Shown here piece after piece: positions 15,787-25,151 of a stretch of DNA of 64,000 nucleotides. The notes under the pieces were generated by a model. That model saw only the letters and a list, made by a program, of their open reading frames with translations. It made no database searches and was not told where the DNA came from. The translations under genes and the position numbers were made by a program. This DNA is from Faucicola sp902506225. Its GTDB lineage: Bacteria > Pseudomonadota > Gammaproteobacteria > Pseudomonadales > Moraxellaceae. The stretch is taken from positions 1 to 64,000 of the forward strand of contig LR733345.1 in NCBI GenBank assembly GCA_902506225.1, read 5' to 3'. Every line of letters begins with the position of its first letter. Within the stretch, counting starts at the first letter, position 1.

Positions 15787-17889
15787 ATGACTATGTTTTC
15801 AAAAATCTTAATAGCCAACCGTGGTGAGATTGCTTGCCGCGTGGCAGCCACCGCCAAAAAACTGGGCGTGCGTACCGTTGCGGTATACTCAGACGCTGAC
15901 CGCTTTGCCAAGCACGTTGCCGTATGTGATGAAGCCATTTATATAGGCGGTTCTGCGCCCAAAGACAGCTACCTGCGTTGGGAGCGCATCTTAGACGCTG
16001 CCAAACAAACAGGCGCACAAGCGATTCACCCAGGATATGGGTTTTTGAGTGAAAACGACGAATTTGCCCAAGCGTGCGTGGATGCGGGTTTGGTGTTCAT
16101 TGGCCCCCCTGCGTCTGCCATTACCGCCATGGGGCTTAAAGCCGAGTCCAAACGCTTGATGGAAGCTGCCAATGTACCGCTCATTCCAGGGTATCATGGC
16201 ACCAACCAAGACCCTGAGTTTTTGCATAGCGAGGCCGACAAAATTGGCTACCCTGTGCTGATTAAAGCCAGCTCTGGTGGCGGCGGCAAAGGGATGCGGT
16301 TAGTTGAAAAAACCGAAGACTTTATTGACGCCTTAGGCTCATGTCAACGTGAAGCCATTAGTAGCTTTGGCAATGATAGCGTATTGATTGAAAAATACGC
16401 CCTACGTCCGCGCCATATTGAAATTCAAGTCTTTGGCGACAGCCACGGCAACTATGTGTATTTATTTGAGCGTGATTGCTCAGTACAGCGCCGCCACCAA
16501 AAAGTGCTCGAAGAAGCCCCTGCCCCCGGTGTCAGCGTGGCGATGCGGGAGGCGATGGGCGCAGCGGCGATCGCGGCGGCAAAAGCGGTCAATTACGTGG
16601 GGGCGGGTACGGTTGAATTTATCGTGGAGCAACGTGAGTGTTCACCCGAAGATAAATTTGGCGGCATGAATTTCTACTTTATGGAAATGAATACCCGCCT
16701 GCAAGTAGAACACCCCGTCACTGAAGCCATTACCGGTACTGACCTTGTCGAGTGGCAACTGCGTGTTGCCAGCGGCGAGCCATTACCAAAACAACAAGCA
16801 GACTTGACCATCAATGGTCATGCGATTGAAGCACGTATCAATGCTGAAAATCCAGACAACAACTTCTTGCCTGCGACAGGTACGCTAAACGTTTACCGCA
16901 CGCCAACTCACAGCGAGTTTAGTGTGTCGGATGTGCGCGTGGATGATGGGGTACGCGAAGGCGATGTCATCAGTCCTTACTATGACTCGATGATTGCCAA
17001 ACTCATCGTCCATGCACCAACCCGTGAGCAAGCGCTTGCCAAACTAGACCAAGCCTTAGCAGAAACCCGTATTGTCGGTCTGCCCAACAATGTCGCTTTC
17101 TTGCGTCACTTGGTGCAATCAGATTCGTTCAAATATGCCAATCTTGACACTGCATTGATTGAACGTGAAAAAGACGTACTGTTTGGGCAGCAGCGTGGTG
17201 AGCTACCTTGGCTGGTAGCCACCGCGATTGTCAACGAGCTTGCCCAAGAAGCGCAAACCCAAAACCACGACCCCTTTAGCAAAACCGACGCATGGCGCGC
17301 GTATAGCCAGTATGAGCGTCCGTTTGATTTGGTGTATCACGATAAGCCATTGCGTGCGGTTATCAGCCAAATTCAGGGGCAAGTTCAGGAACAAGCATTC
17401 CATCTAACGATTAACACCATTGCCAAAACCGAAAAACAAGGCGCGGACGTTGTCACACCCATCTATCAAGGCGATGTTCGTTATTTGCCCAGTGCCGATG
17501 ATACCTTCACGCTGTGGCTAAGTGACGGAGAAACAGCCGGCAAGCGCCAACAGATGCAGGCATGGCGATACAATGAGCAAGTATATGTGTTCTCAAATCA
17601 TGCCAGTGATGTCATCACCTTGGTGGATAGCATGGCGCATGTGGGCATCGAGCCCCAAGATGGCGGCAGCCTAAAATCGCCCATGCCAGGTCAAGTGGTG
17701 GCGTTTCGGGTCAATGTGGGCGATGAAGTGAAAAAAGGTCAAGCTTTGGCAGTGATTGAAGCGATGAAAATTGAGCATACCATCAATGCCCCTAGTGATG
17801 GTACGGTGGCAGAGCTGCTGTTCAAAGCAGGGGATTTGGTATCCGATGGCGATGAGCTATTAAAACTTGATACGGGCAGCCAATCATGA
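15787..17889 (+). CDS. liuD: Methylcrotonyl-CoA carboxylase, biotin-carrying (alpha) subunit
   Basis: About 700 residues from the ATG at 15787 (AAGGGAATT just upstream); an ATG two codons later and an upstream TTG at 15757 are alternatives. Biotin carboxylase comes first (KILIANRGEIACRV), with the ATP-grasp loop SSGGGGKGMRLV and the EMNTRLQVEHPVTE active-site run. A middle domain follows, and the C terminus is a biotinyl domain with EAMKIEH, Lys661 being the biotin site. It uses bicarbonate and ATP to carboxylate biotin and passes the carboxyl group to LiuB. Its last four bases overlap the start of liuE (ATGA). Confidence 0.93.
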   Translation: MTMFSKILIANRGEIACRVAATAKKLGVRTVAVYSDADRFAKHVAVCDEAIYIGGSAPKDSYLRWERILDAAKQTGAQAIHPGYGFLSENDEFAQACVDAGLVFIGPPASAITAMGLKAESKRLMEAANVPLIPGYHGTNQDPEFLHSEADKIGYPVLIKASSGGGGKGMRLVEKTEDFIDALGSCQREAISSFGNDSVLIEKYALRPRHIEIQVFGDSHGNYVYLFERDCSVQRRHQKVLEEAPAPGVSVAMREAMGAAAIAAAKAVNYVGAGTVEFIVEQRECSPEDKFGGMNFYFMEMNTRLQVEHPVTEAITGTDLVEWQLRVASGEPLPKQQADLTINGHAIEARINAENPDNNFLPATGTLNVYRTPTHSEFSVSDVRVDDGVREGDVISPYYDSMIAKLIVHAPTREQALAKLDQALAETRIVGLPNNVAFLRHLVQSDSFKYANLDTALIEREKDVLFGQQRGELPWLVATAIVNELAQEAQTQNHDPFSKTDAWRAYSQYERPFDLVYHDKPLRAVISQIQGQVQEQAFHLTINTIAKTEKQGADVVTPIYQGDVRYLPSADDTFTLWLSDGETAGKRQQMQAWRYNEQVYVFSNHASDVITLVDSMAHVGIEPQDGGSLKSPMPGQVVAFRVNVGDEVKKGQALAVIEAMKIEHTINAPSDGTVAELLFKAGDLVSDGDELLKLDTGSQS

Positions 17890-18806
17890 ACTATCCAAAC
17901 TTTGTCAAAATCATCGACGTGGGCGCAAGAGACGGACTACAAAACGAAAAACAAACCGTACCCAGCGACGTCAAAATTGAGTTGATTAACGGCTTGATTG
18001 ATGCAGGGGTGCGCAAGCTTGAAGCCACCAGTTTTGTGTCGCCAAAGTGGGTACCACAAATGGCAGACAATGATGCGGTATTAGATGGCATTAGCAAGCG
18101 CGATGACGTGGTCTATTCGGTGCTCACACCCAATATGAAAGGCTTTGATGCCGCCCTTGCCCACCGTGACCAATTTGCCAATTATGAAGTGGTGATTTTT
18201 GGCTCAGCGAGTGAAGCCTTTAGCCAAAAAAACATCAACTGTAGCATCGCTGAGAGTATCGAGCGTTTTGCCCCGGTGGCTGACGCCGCCAAAGCGCATG
18301 GCATCAAAGTGCGCGGTGTCATCTCTTGCACCGTGGGCTGTCCGTATGAAGGCGAGATTCACCCCGATAAAGTCGCCTATGTGACAGAAAAACTCGTTGC
18401 CATTGGCGCTGAACATATTGGCATTGCCGATACCATCGGCGTGGGCACGCCTATCAAGGTGCAAAAAGCGTTGGATGCTGCCTTGCGTTATATTGACATT
18501 GACAATATTTCTGGGCATTTTCATGACACCTATGGTCAAGCACTGAGCAATACCTTAGCGGCATTACAAATGGGTGTATGGCAATTTGATACCTCGGTGG
18601 CAGGGCTTGGCGGCTGTCCGTATGCCAAAGGCGCAACCGGCAATGTTGCCACCGAAGATGTGGTATATCTGCTACATGGCATGGGTATTGAAACGGGCAT
18701 TGACCTCGACAAACTGGTCGATGTCGGACAAAAAATCAGCGCGTTTTTGGGCAGGCAAAACGGCTCAAAGGTGGCAACAGCGATTTTAAATAAACGTATT
18801 GGCTAG
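17886..18806 (+). CDS. liuE: Hydroxymethylglutaryl-CoA lyase
   Basis: 306 residues of the HMGL-like TIM-barrel family. It opens with IIDVGARDGLQNEK (metal-binding Asp and catalytic Arg), has ATSFVSPKWVPQMAD, and ends with the catalytic-loop motif GLGGCPYAKGATGNVATEDVVY, which holds the active-site cysteine. It splits HMG-CoA into acetoacetate and acetyl-CoA, the last leucine-specific step. The ATGA overlap with liuD indicates translational coupling. Confidence 0.93.
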   Translation: MNYPNFVKIIDVGARDGLQNEKQTVPSDVKIELINGLIDAGVRKLEATSFVSPKWVPQMADNDAVLDGISKRDDVVYSVLTPNMKGFDAALAHRDQFANYEVVIFGSASEAFSQKNINCSIAESIERFAPVADAAKAHGIKVRGVISCTVGCPYEGEIHPDKVAYVTEKLVAIGAEHIGIADTIGVGTPIKVQKALDAALRYIDIDNISGHFHDTYGQALSNTLAALQMGVWQFDTSVAGLGGCPYAKGATGNVATEDVVYLLHGMGIETGIDLDKLVDVGQKISAFLGRQNGSKVATAILNKRIG

Positions 18807-18819
18807 GATTACAGCAAAA

Positions 18820-19455
18820 ATGGCTAATAATGCAAACTTGGAACTAGCAAAAAACACATCACAAGAAGTTGTTAAAATATTTTTTGACGAAATGTTAGAT
18901 AGCTGGTTGGGTAAAATTTCTTTCGGGGTATTTAGTTCTGCGATAAGGACGCGAAATAAGCTTATTGCTGATAAATTAGTAGAGAAGTTAAAAAATTCTC
19001 AAATTAATCTTGATGATGACCTAGTTCAAAGTAATGAGTTTATAGGCTATACCCTTAAAGTGCTATCAGCTATAAATACCGCTACTAAACAAGCCAAAAT
19101 AGATTATCTGTTAAATATTTATATCAATGGTCTTTCTGATAGTGAATTTTATAACAGGAGTGAGAAATATTCAGAATTAGTAGATATTATTTCTACTCTC
19201 TCTGAAGATTCCATAGTGCTTTTAATAGAAATTTATAGAGATTATATTGAACAAAATAAGGTCGAAGATAGTAATAATGCTATAAGAATTACTAATAAAT
19301 TGCATATCAGTTATGAAGATTTTATATCAACCTGCTATTTATTATCAAGCAAAGGCTTGATAAAACAAGTACCTTTAGCTAGTAATAGTTTTTTTCCAGT
19401 ACCCACATCATGGCTCGAAAGTATTATTCACCTACTTCAAGTAGGTGAGGATTAA
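18820..19455 (+). CDS. AT-rich helical protein of unknown function inside the liu cluster
   Basis: 211 residues from the ATG at 18820 (AGGATT ten bases upstream). A TTG eight codons earlier overlaps the end of liuE and is less likely. No signal peptide; almost all predicted helix, with the segment EMLDSWLGKISFGVFSSAIRTRNKLIADKLVEKL near the N terminus and a C-terminal part (SYEDFISTCYLLSSKGLIKQV) that resembles a small winged-helix or effector-type module. The general plan, an amphipathic GxxxF-type segment followed by a helical bundle, recalls abortive-infection-type proteins such as DUF4393, but this is a guess. Base composition differs sharply from liuE and liuA on either side, so it is probably acquired. 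Confidence 0.6.
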   Translation: MANNANLELAKNTSQEVVKIFFDEMLDSWLGKISFGVFSSAIRTRNKLIADKLVEKLKNSQINLDDDLVQSNEFIGYTLKVLSAINTATKQAKIDYLLNIYINGLSDSEFYNRSEKYSELVDIISTLSEDSIVLLIEIYRDYIEQNKVEDSNNAIRITNKLHISYEDFISTCYLLSSKGLIKQVPLASNSFFPVPTSWLESIIHLLQVGED

Positions 19456-19494
19456 AAGCGTAATTTTTCAAACTTTAATAGAAGGAACTTAACC

Positions 19495-20670
19495 ATGAAC
19501 TTAGGATTAGACTACCAATTAGGTGATGACATCAACGCTCTACGCGAAACCGTCAGAGCCTTTACTGATGCTGAAATCGCCCCACGCGCTGCCGAGCTTG
19601 ACCGCACCGACCAATTCCCGATGGACTTGTGGCAAAAAATGGGTGAGCTTGGGCTGCATGGCATCACCGTACCCGAAACTTACGGCGGCGTGGACATGGG
19701 CTATGTGGCGCACATGGTCGCCATGGAAGAAATCAGCCGCGCATCAGGCTCAGTGGCGCTAAGCTATGGGGCACACTCCAACTTATGTATCAACCAAATC
19801 AAACGCAACGGCACAGAAGCCCAAAAACAAAAATACTTGCCAAAGCTCATCAGCGGTGAATTCATTGGTGCCTTAGCCATGAGTGAACCCGGTGCAGGCT
19901 CAGACGTGACCAGCATGAAACTACGTGCCGAAGACAAAGGTGGCGTATATGTATTAAACGGCTCAAAAATGTGGATTACCAATGGACCTGATGCGGACGT
20001 GATGGTGGTGTATGCCAAAACCAACCCAGAGCTTGGGGCAAAAGGCATCACCGCGTTTTTGGTAGAAAAAGGCATGAAAGGCTTTTACACCGCGCAAAAA
20101 CTTGACAAACTCGGTATGCGCGGCAGTCATACAGGCGAGATGGTGTTTGACAATGTCGAAGTCCCAAGCGACAACATTTTGGGCGGTCTTAACAACGGCG
20201 TTAAAGTCTTGATGAGTGGCTTGGACTACGAGCGTGCGGTACTTGCTGCAGGTCCTATCGGGCTTATGCAAGCAGTGATGGACAACGTCATTCCCTACAT
20301 CCATGACCGCAAGCAATTTGGTCAAGCCATCGGTGAATTTCAGTTAATTCAAGGTAAAGTGGCGGACATGTATACCACTTTACAGGCAGGGCGTAGCTTT
20401 CTTTACACCGTGGGCAAAAACTTGGATATGCTAGGCTCAGACCATGTGCGCCAAGTACGCAAAGACTGCGCCAGCGTGATTTTGTGGACAGCGGAAAAAG
20501 CCACTTGGATGGCAGGGGAAGGTATCCAAATCTTTGGCGGCAATGGCTATACCAACGAGTACCCACTGGGGCGTATTTGGCGGGATGCCAAGCTATATGA
20601 GATTGGCGCAGGTACTAGCGAAGTACGGCGTATGCTGATTGGTCGTGAGCTGTTCAACGAAACCGCCTAA
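19495..20670 (+). CDS. liuA: Isovaleryl-CoA dehydrogenase
   Basis: 391 residues of the acyl-CoA dehydrogenase family. Landmarks: AMSEPGAGSDVTSMK and MWITNGPDADV (FAD and substrate binding), RGSHTGEMVFDNVEVP, the segment SGLDYERAVLAAG with the glutamate that acts as catalytic base in isovaleryl-CoA dehydrogenases, and FGGNGYTNEYPLGRIWRDAK at the end. It oxidises isovaleryl-CoA to 3-methylcrotonyl-CoA and passes electrons to ETF. In pseudomonads liuA is usually first in the cluster; here it is last, preceded by a foreign-looking gene and followed by a terminator. Confidence 0.93.
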   Translation: MNLGLDYQLGDDINALRETVRAFTDAEIAPRAAELDRTDQFPMDLWQKMGELGLHGITVPETYGGVDMGYVAHMVAMEEISRASGSVALSYGAHSNLCINQIKRNGTEAQKQKYLPKLISGEFIGALAMSEPGAGSDVTSMKLRAEDKGGVYVLNGSKMWITNGPDADVMVVYAKTNPELGAKGITAFLVEKGMKGFYTAQKLDKLGMRGSHTGEMVFDNVEVPSDNILGGLNNGVKVLMSGLDYERAVLAAGPIGLMQAVMDNVIPYIHDRKQFGQAIGEFQLIQGKVADMYTTLQAGRSFLYTVGKNLDMLGSDHVRQVRKDCASVILWTAEKATWMAGEGIQIFGGNGYTNEYPLGRIWRDAKLYEIGAGTSEVRRMLIGRELFNETA

Positions 20671-20690
20671 TTGATTAGCTTTGTCAGCAC

Positions 20691-20718
20691 AAGCCCTAGC
20701 TAAAACTAGGGCTTTTTT
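20691..20718 (+). terminator. Rho-independent terminator of the liu cluster
   Basis: AAGCCCTAG, loop CTAAAA, CTAGGGCTT, then TTTT. The inverted symmetry could also serve the opposing kinase gene that ends at 20755. Confidence 0.85.
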
Positions 20719-20754
20719 ATTAGGTTTGTAAGCATCCGCCTTCTCAACCATGTA

Positions 20755-21768
20755 CTATGTTAAGGTTGATTGTAAAATCGCTTGGTATTGCGCTGGTTTG
20801 AGACGGGGACCGAATTGCTGAATGATTTGGCTTGCGACGCTACTGGCTAATTTGCCACAATCTGCCAACGCATGACCGTGCGATAGCGCGTATAAAAAAC
20901 TGCCCGCAAAATTATCCCCTGCGCCATTGGTATCTAACACTTGGTCAACGGGTAGCGATGCCACGTCAATCAATTTTGTTTCACGTGAAACATTGTCCCT
21001 TACCGCAATGATTGACCCTGCTGCGCCATTGGTCACCACTGCCATATCGGCAACTGACAATAACGCTGCTGCCGCTTGCGAGTGACTGCTTTGGTTGGTA
21101 AATAGCTGGGCTTCATCACAGTTACAAAACACCGCATCCACGCCACCCTCTAGCATGGCATCAAGTCCTTCGCGACCAAACTTGACCACGGCAGGGTCGG
21201 CAAAACTGACCGCGATTTTAGCCCCTTTGTTTTTGGCTTGTTGTTTTAGCTGGGCAATCGCCTGTTGTACCGAGGGGGACATAGCAAGATAACCTTCAAG
21301 ATACAACCAATCAGCATCATTGAGCGCATCAAATTCAATATCGGTTTCGCTGATTTCGGCTGAAGTCCCCAAATGCGTTTGCATGGTGCGCTCGCCATCT
21401 GGGGTCACCATCACCATACAACTGCCTGTGGTACCATCAGCAAATGACTTGGTAGATGTCTTGATACCTGCGGCATTTAAATCCGCCAAATAAAAACGCC
21501 CTGCATCGTCTTCGCCTACTCGGCAAGCGTAAAAAGTATCGCTACCAAGGCTTGCGGCGGCATAGATACTGTTGGCAGCCGAGCCACCGCCGGCTTGTTT
21601 GGTTGCGGTGATATTTTGCGTGGTGAGCGAGGCGATGAGGTCAGCTTGCTCACTGTGACTGGCTAGGGTCATGTTACCTTTGTTCAGGCCTGTGGCGTGA
21701 AGCTGTGCATCGGTGACGACAAATTCACTGTCAACTAACGCGTTGCCGATGGCGACGATTTTTGCCAT
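20755..21768 (-). CDS. PfkB-family carbohydrate/nucleoside kinase (adenosine-kinase-like)
   Basis: 337 residues. The N-terminal AIGNALVDSEF, the AGGGSAANSIYAAASLG signature and the C-terminal DTNGAGDNFAGSFLYAL with the catalytic Asp and anion hole define the PfkB/ribokinase family. The arrangement is that of the bacterial 'adenosine kinase' subgroup common in Moraxellaceae and Pseudomonas; adenosine or a sugar could be the substrate. Single gene, convergent with liuA. A perfect parS site lies inside the coding region at 20977-20992. Confidence 0.85.
   Translation of the reverse strand: MAKIVAIGNALVDSEFVVTDAQLHATGLNKGNMTLASHSEQADLIASLTTQNITATKQAGGGSAANSIYAAASLGSDTFYACRVGEDDAGRFYLADLNAAGIKTSTKSFADGTTGSCMVMVTPDGERTMQTHLGTSAEISETDIEFDALNDADWLYLEGYLAMSPSVQQAIAQLKQQAKNKGAKIAVSFADPAVVKFGREGLDAMLEGGVDAVFCNCDEAQLFTNQSSHSQAAAALLSVADMAVVTNGAAGSIIAVRDNVSRETKLIDVASLPVDQVLDTNGAGDNFAGSFLYALSHGHALADCGKLASSVASQIIQQFGPRLKPAQYQAILQSTLT
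20977..20992. promoter_or_regulatory. parS centromere site (ParB binding)
   Basis: TGTTTCACGTGAAACA, identical to the 16-bp consensus palindrome bound by chromosomal ParB. It lies inside the PfkB-family kinase gene, where it encodes part of NVSRET. Such sites load ParB-CTP clamps that, with ParA and SMC, segregate and organise the origin region. It is the only copy in the window. Confidence 0.9.
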
Positions 21769-22042
21769 TGTGGTTCCTTTTTAACGATTTTGGAAAAAAT
21801 AGATGAGTTAAATTCAATGTGGTGTCATTGTAAATTAAAATCGTCAAAGTTAATATCTGAAAATTGGCTGACACGGGCAAATGATTGGCGCTGTGTTATC
21901 TGTGTTTTTTTGCCTTTATAAAGCAGGTTTTGACCCCATTTAACTCAAAATAAATCCGACAAAACTGCTATACTTTCTGTTTTTTACAGTTGGTTTTGCT
22001 GATAAATTCTGACAAATATTATGATGACACACAGGTAACTTC

Positions 22043-25009
22043 ATGCCCGCAACTTCTCACGACTCTGCTTTAGATTTGACCCTGCACCCTGCTTTTACCC
22101 TACGCTCTCATGAGCGTATCGATGCGTTATCGCTTGATGTGCTAGTGAGCGAACATAACGCCACGGGGTTGATTCATTATCACCTAGCCCACCCCAGTGA
22201 TGAAAATGCCTTTATGATTGGTTTTCGCACCCAGCCGATGACTGACCGCGGTGAGGCGCATATTTTGGAGCATACCAGTCTATGTGGCTCTGAAAAATAT
22301 CCTGTGCGCGACCCGTTTTTTAGCATGATTAAGCGCTCGCTCAATACTTTTATGAATGCGTTTACTGCGGCAGATTGGACAGCGTATCCGTTTGCCACCC
22401 AAAACCGTCAAGATTATTTTAACTTGTTGTCGGTGTATCTAGATGCGACATTTTTCCCAAGTTTAAATCCGCTCGATTTTGCCCAAGAAGGGATTCGAGT
22501 GGAGCTTGATGATGACGGCAAACCCCAGTATAAAGGCATTGTGTTTAATGAAATGAAAGGCGCGATGAGTGGCGAGATTGACCAGTTGTATCATACGCTG
22601 GCGCGTCATTTATTCCCCACAACCACTTATCACTACAATTCTGGTGGTGAGCCTGCTGCCATTACCGAGCTGACTCATGCTGATTTGGTCAAGTTTCATC
22701 AAAGTCACTATCACCCAAGCAATGCAGTGGTGATGAGCTTTGGCAATATCCCTGTGGCAGAGACCCAAGCCCGTATCCATGAGGATGCATTGGCGGTGTC
22801 AGGCAAAGCGTTTGCTAAAGGGCAAAAACACGCCTCACGACTCGAAGAATCATTGACCGCGCCAATCAGCGTGACGGACACTTACAGTGTCGATACGGTG
22901 AAACCCAAACAAACCCATCACGTCATGGCATGGTTATTACCATCGATTTTAGACGGTAAACAGCGCCTGGCTATGCGATTACTTGAAGGCGTATTGGTTG
23001 AACATGCCGGTTCGCCGCTGCGGGCGTATCTTGATAGCCATCCGCTGGCATCTGCCCCAACGCCGCTACTGGGCTTGGATGACAGCCATTATCAGATGGT
23101 GTTTTATGCGGGTGTCCGTGGCTCCGAGCCTGAGCATGGCGATGCCATTGAGCAAGGGATTTTGGACTTACTCAAACAAGTGGCGGACCAGCCTGTGGAC
23201 AGTGAAGCAATTGAAACCATTTTGCACCAAATCGAAATCGACCAACGTCATATCGGTGGCGATAGTATGCCATATGGTCTAAATTTGATGCTTGAAGGCT
23301 TTAGTACTGCTATCCACGACGGTGACCCCATGCATGTGTGGGACATCGATGAAAACCTAAACTGGCTACGTGAGCAAGTACAAAACCCTGATTTTATCGC
23401 CGATTTGATTCGCAAATTTTTGCTCGACAATCCGCATCGCGTGCGTTTGACACTCATCCCTGATGCGAGCAAATCTGAGCAACAAGCCAAGGATGAGCAA
23501 GCCAAACTTGACACCATCGCAGCGGCACTGACCGATGACACGCGTAATGCGCTCGTCACCCAAGCCAAAGCCCTTGCCGAACGCCAAGCTACGCCTGATG
23601 ATGTGGATTTATTGCCCAAAGTGGGATTGGCGGATATTCCTGCCCAAATTCAATTTAAAACAGGTACAAAACGCGATATCACTTTAAGTGGTGTGCCAAG
23701 TACGTTGTATGAATATGAAGCAGGCACCAATGGTCTGTACTATTATCAAGTGATAATACCCCTAGAAGGTCATGAAGCGCTCATCAATCACCCAGATTTA
23801 CCAACCTATCTGAGCTTGATTAGTGAAGTAGGCACGCGCAAACACGATGCCTTGGCATTTCAAGCGCGGCAAGCACGCCATTCAAGCGGTGTGACGGTCA
23901 GAATCAGCCAGCGCACGTCACCTGACAACCCCGAAAAAATGGATAGCTTCTTGGTGGTCGCTACCCGCTCATTGTCACGTAAATTTGAAGCGATTGAGCT
24001 GGTTAAAGAAGTGCTCAACGACACTATTTTTACTGAATATGCACGAATGGAAGAGCTACTGACCCAAAAACAAATGGGCTGGCAATCGCGCCTTGCCAAT
24101 GCAGGTCATGCGTATGCCATGCAAACAGCGAGCCGTAACACCAGTAAAATCGCCCGTCTTGAATATGTACGCGGTGGTTTGCCTGCATTAAATAGCTTAA
24201 CTGAATTTTTGCAGCAAGCGGAGCAAGATAGCGGTGCGTGGCAAAAGCTCGGAGAGCGCTTAGCCAATTTACATAGCTACATCAAAGCCCTGCCAAAACA
24301 AGCACTTATCATCGCCGAAGCAGAGATATTACCGACGCTGCAGCAAGCAATTAGCGAGAGCTGGCAAGCGCCTGTTGACGAGCCTACCGCTACTTTAATC
24401 GAATCGCCCATTACCACTGACGGTAGCGATATCGCGTGGCTTGCGCAAACCAATGTATTTCATCATGCGCTTGTCTTTGCTGCCGTACCGACCAACCATC
24501 CCGATGCCCCTGCCTTGATGGTGCTCTCAAGCGTGCTACGCAACAACTATCTGCATCGTACCATTCGTGAGCAAGGCGGCGCGTATGGCGGCGGCGCGAG
24601 CTATGATAGCAATGCTTGCTCTTTCAAGTTTTATAGCTACCGTGACCCACGAGACCAAGCCACGTTTGATGACTTCTTGGGTAGTATTGATTGGTTACTC
24701 GCGCAAACTACAGGCGAAAAAACCGATGCTTGGATTGAAGAAGCGATTTTAGGATTGATGGCAGGCATGGATAAGCCCGCAAGTCCCGCGGGTGAAGCGG
24801 TTAAGGCGCTGTTTGCTGAGTTACATGGTCGCGGCAAAGACTGGCAACAAGCGATGCGTGCCAAAATCTTGGCGGTAACTTTGGAAGACTTACAGCGGGT
24901 GACAACCACCTACCTCAAAGACAAGCCTTACACACGCGCAAGCCTTGCGCCGTTTGATAAAGCTGAACTCATGCAAAAAATGGGGTTTAAAGTGGAAAAG
25001 GTGATTTAA
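22043..25009 (+). CDS. M16C-family zinc metalloprotease (presequence-protease type)
   Basis: 988 residues. The inverted zinc motif HxxEH is His73-Ile-Leu-Glu76-His77, followed by CGSEKYPVRDPFF and the MNAFTAADWTAYPFA stretch typical of PreP/Cym1-like M16C enzymes. The C-terminal half has the partner-domain run REQGGAYGGGASYDSNACSFKFYSYRDPR. The two halves form a closed chamber that degrades short unstructured peptides. No signal peptide is seen, so a cytoplasmic role is likely. Single gene, followed by a strong hairpin. Confidence 0.9.
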   Translation: MPATSHDSALDLTLHPAFTLRSHERIDALSLDVLVSEHNATGLIHYHLAHPSDENAFMIGFRTQPMTDRGEAHILEHTSLCGSEKYPVRDPFFSMIKRSLNTFMNAFTAADWTAYPFATQNRQDYFNLLSVYLDATFFPSLNPLDFAQEGIRVELDDDGKPQYKGIVFNEMKGAMSGEIDQLYHTLARHLFPTTTYHYNSGGEPAAITELTHADLVKFHQSHYHPSNAVVMSFGNIPVAETQARIHEDALAVSGKAFAKGQKHASRLEESLTAPISVTDTYSVDTVKPKQTHHVMAWLLPSILDGKQRLAMRLLEGVLVEHAGSPLRAYLDSHPLASAPTPLLGLDDSHYQMVFYAGVRGSEPEHGDAIEQGILDLLKQVADQPVDSEAIETILHQIEIDQRHIGGDSMPYGLNLMLEGFSTAIHDGDPMHVWDIDENLNWLREQVQNPDFIADLIRKFLLDNPHRVRLTLIPDASKSEQQAKDEQAKLDTIAAALTDDTRNALVTQAKALAERQATPDDVDLLPKVGLADIPAQIQFKTGTKRDITLSGVPSTLYEYEAGTNGLYYYQVIIPLEGHEALINHPDLPTYLSLISEVGTRKHDALAFQARQARHSSGVTVRISQRTSPDNPEKMDSFLVVATRSLSRKFEAIELVKEVLNDTIFTEYARMEELLTQKQMGWQSRLANAGHAYAMQTASRNTSKIARLEYVRGGLPALNSLTEFLQQAEQDSGAWQKLGERLANLHSYIKALPKQALIIAEAEILPTLQQAISESWQAPVDEPTATLIESPITTDGSDIAWLAQTNVFHHALVFAAVPTNHPDAPALMVLSSVLRNNYLHRTIREQGGAYGGGASYDSNACSFKFYSYRDPRDQATFDDFLGSIDWLLAQTTGEKTDAWIEEAILGLMAGMDKPASPAGEAVKALFAELHGRGKDWQQAMRAKILAVTLEDLQRVTTTYLKDKPYTRASLAPFDKAELMQKMGFKVEKVI

Positions 25010-25041
25010 TAATTTAAGTAGTGATACCATGTTAAATGATA

Positions 25042-25092
25042 ATATCGTTGTAGGTCGTGTTATGCTGTCGCTAACATGACCTACAACGATAT
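25042..25092. terminator. Long perfect hairpin between convergent genes
   Basis: ATATCGTTGTAGGTC pairs with GACCTACAACGATAT (15 bp); after one mismatch TGTTA pairs with TAACA, leaving a 9-base loop. It lies between the M16C gene and the opposing gene ending at 25152. It could be a bidirectional terminator, although the T-run is interrupted, or the remnant of a mobile inverted-repeat element. Confidence 0.6.
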
Positions 25093-25151
25093 ATTTAATT
25101 TTGTTTTATTACTTAATTATGGACAATTAGGCTAGGTAATTCTCGCCTAGT

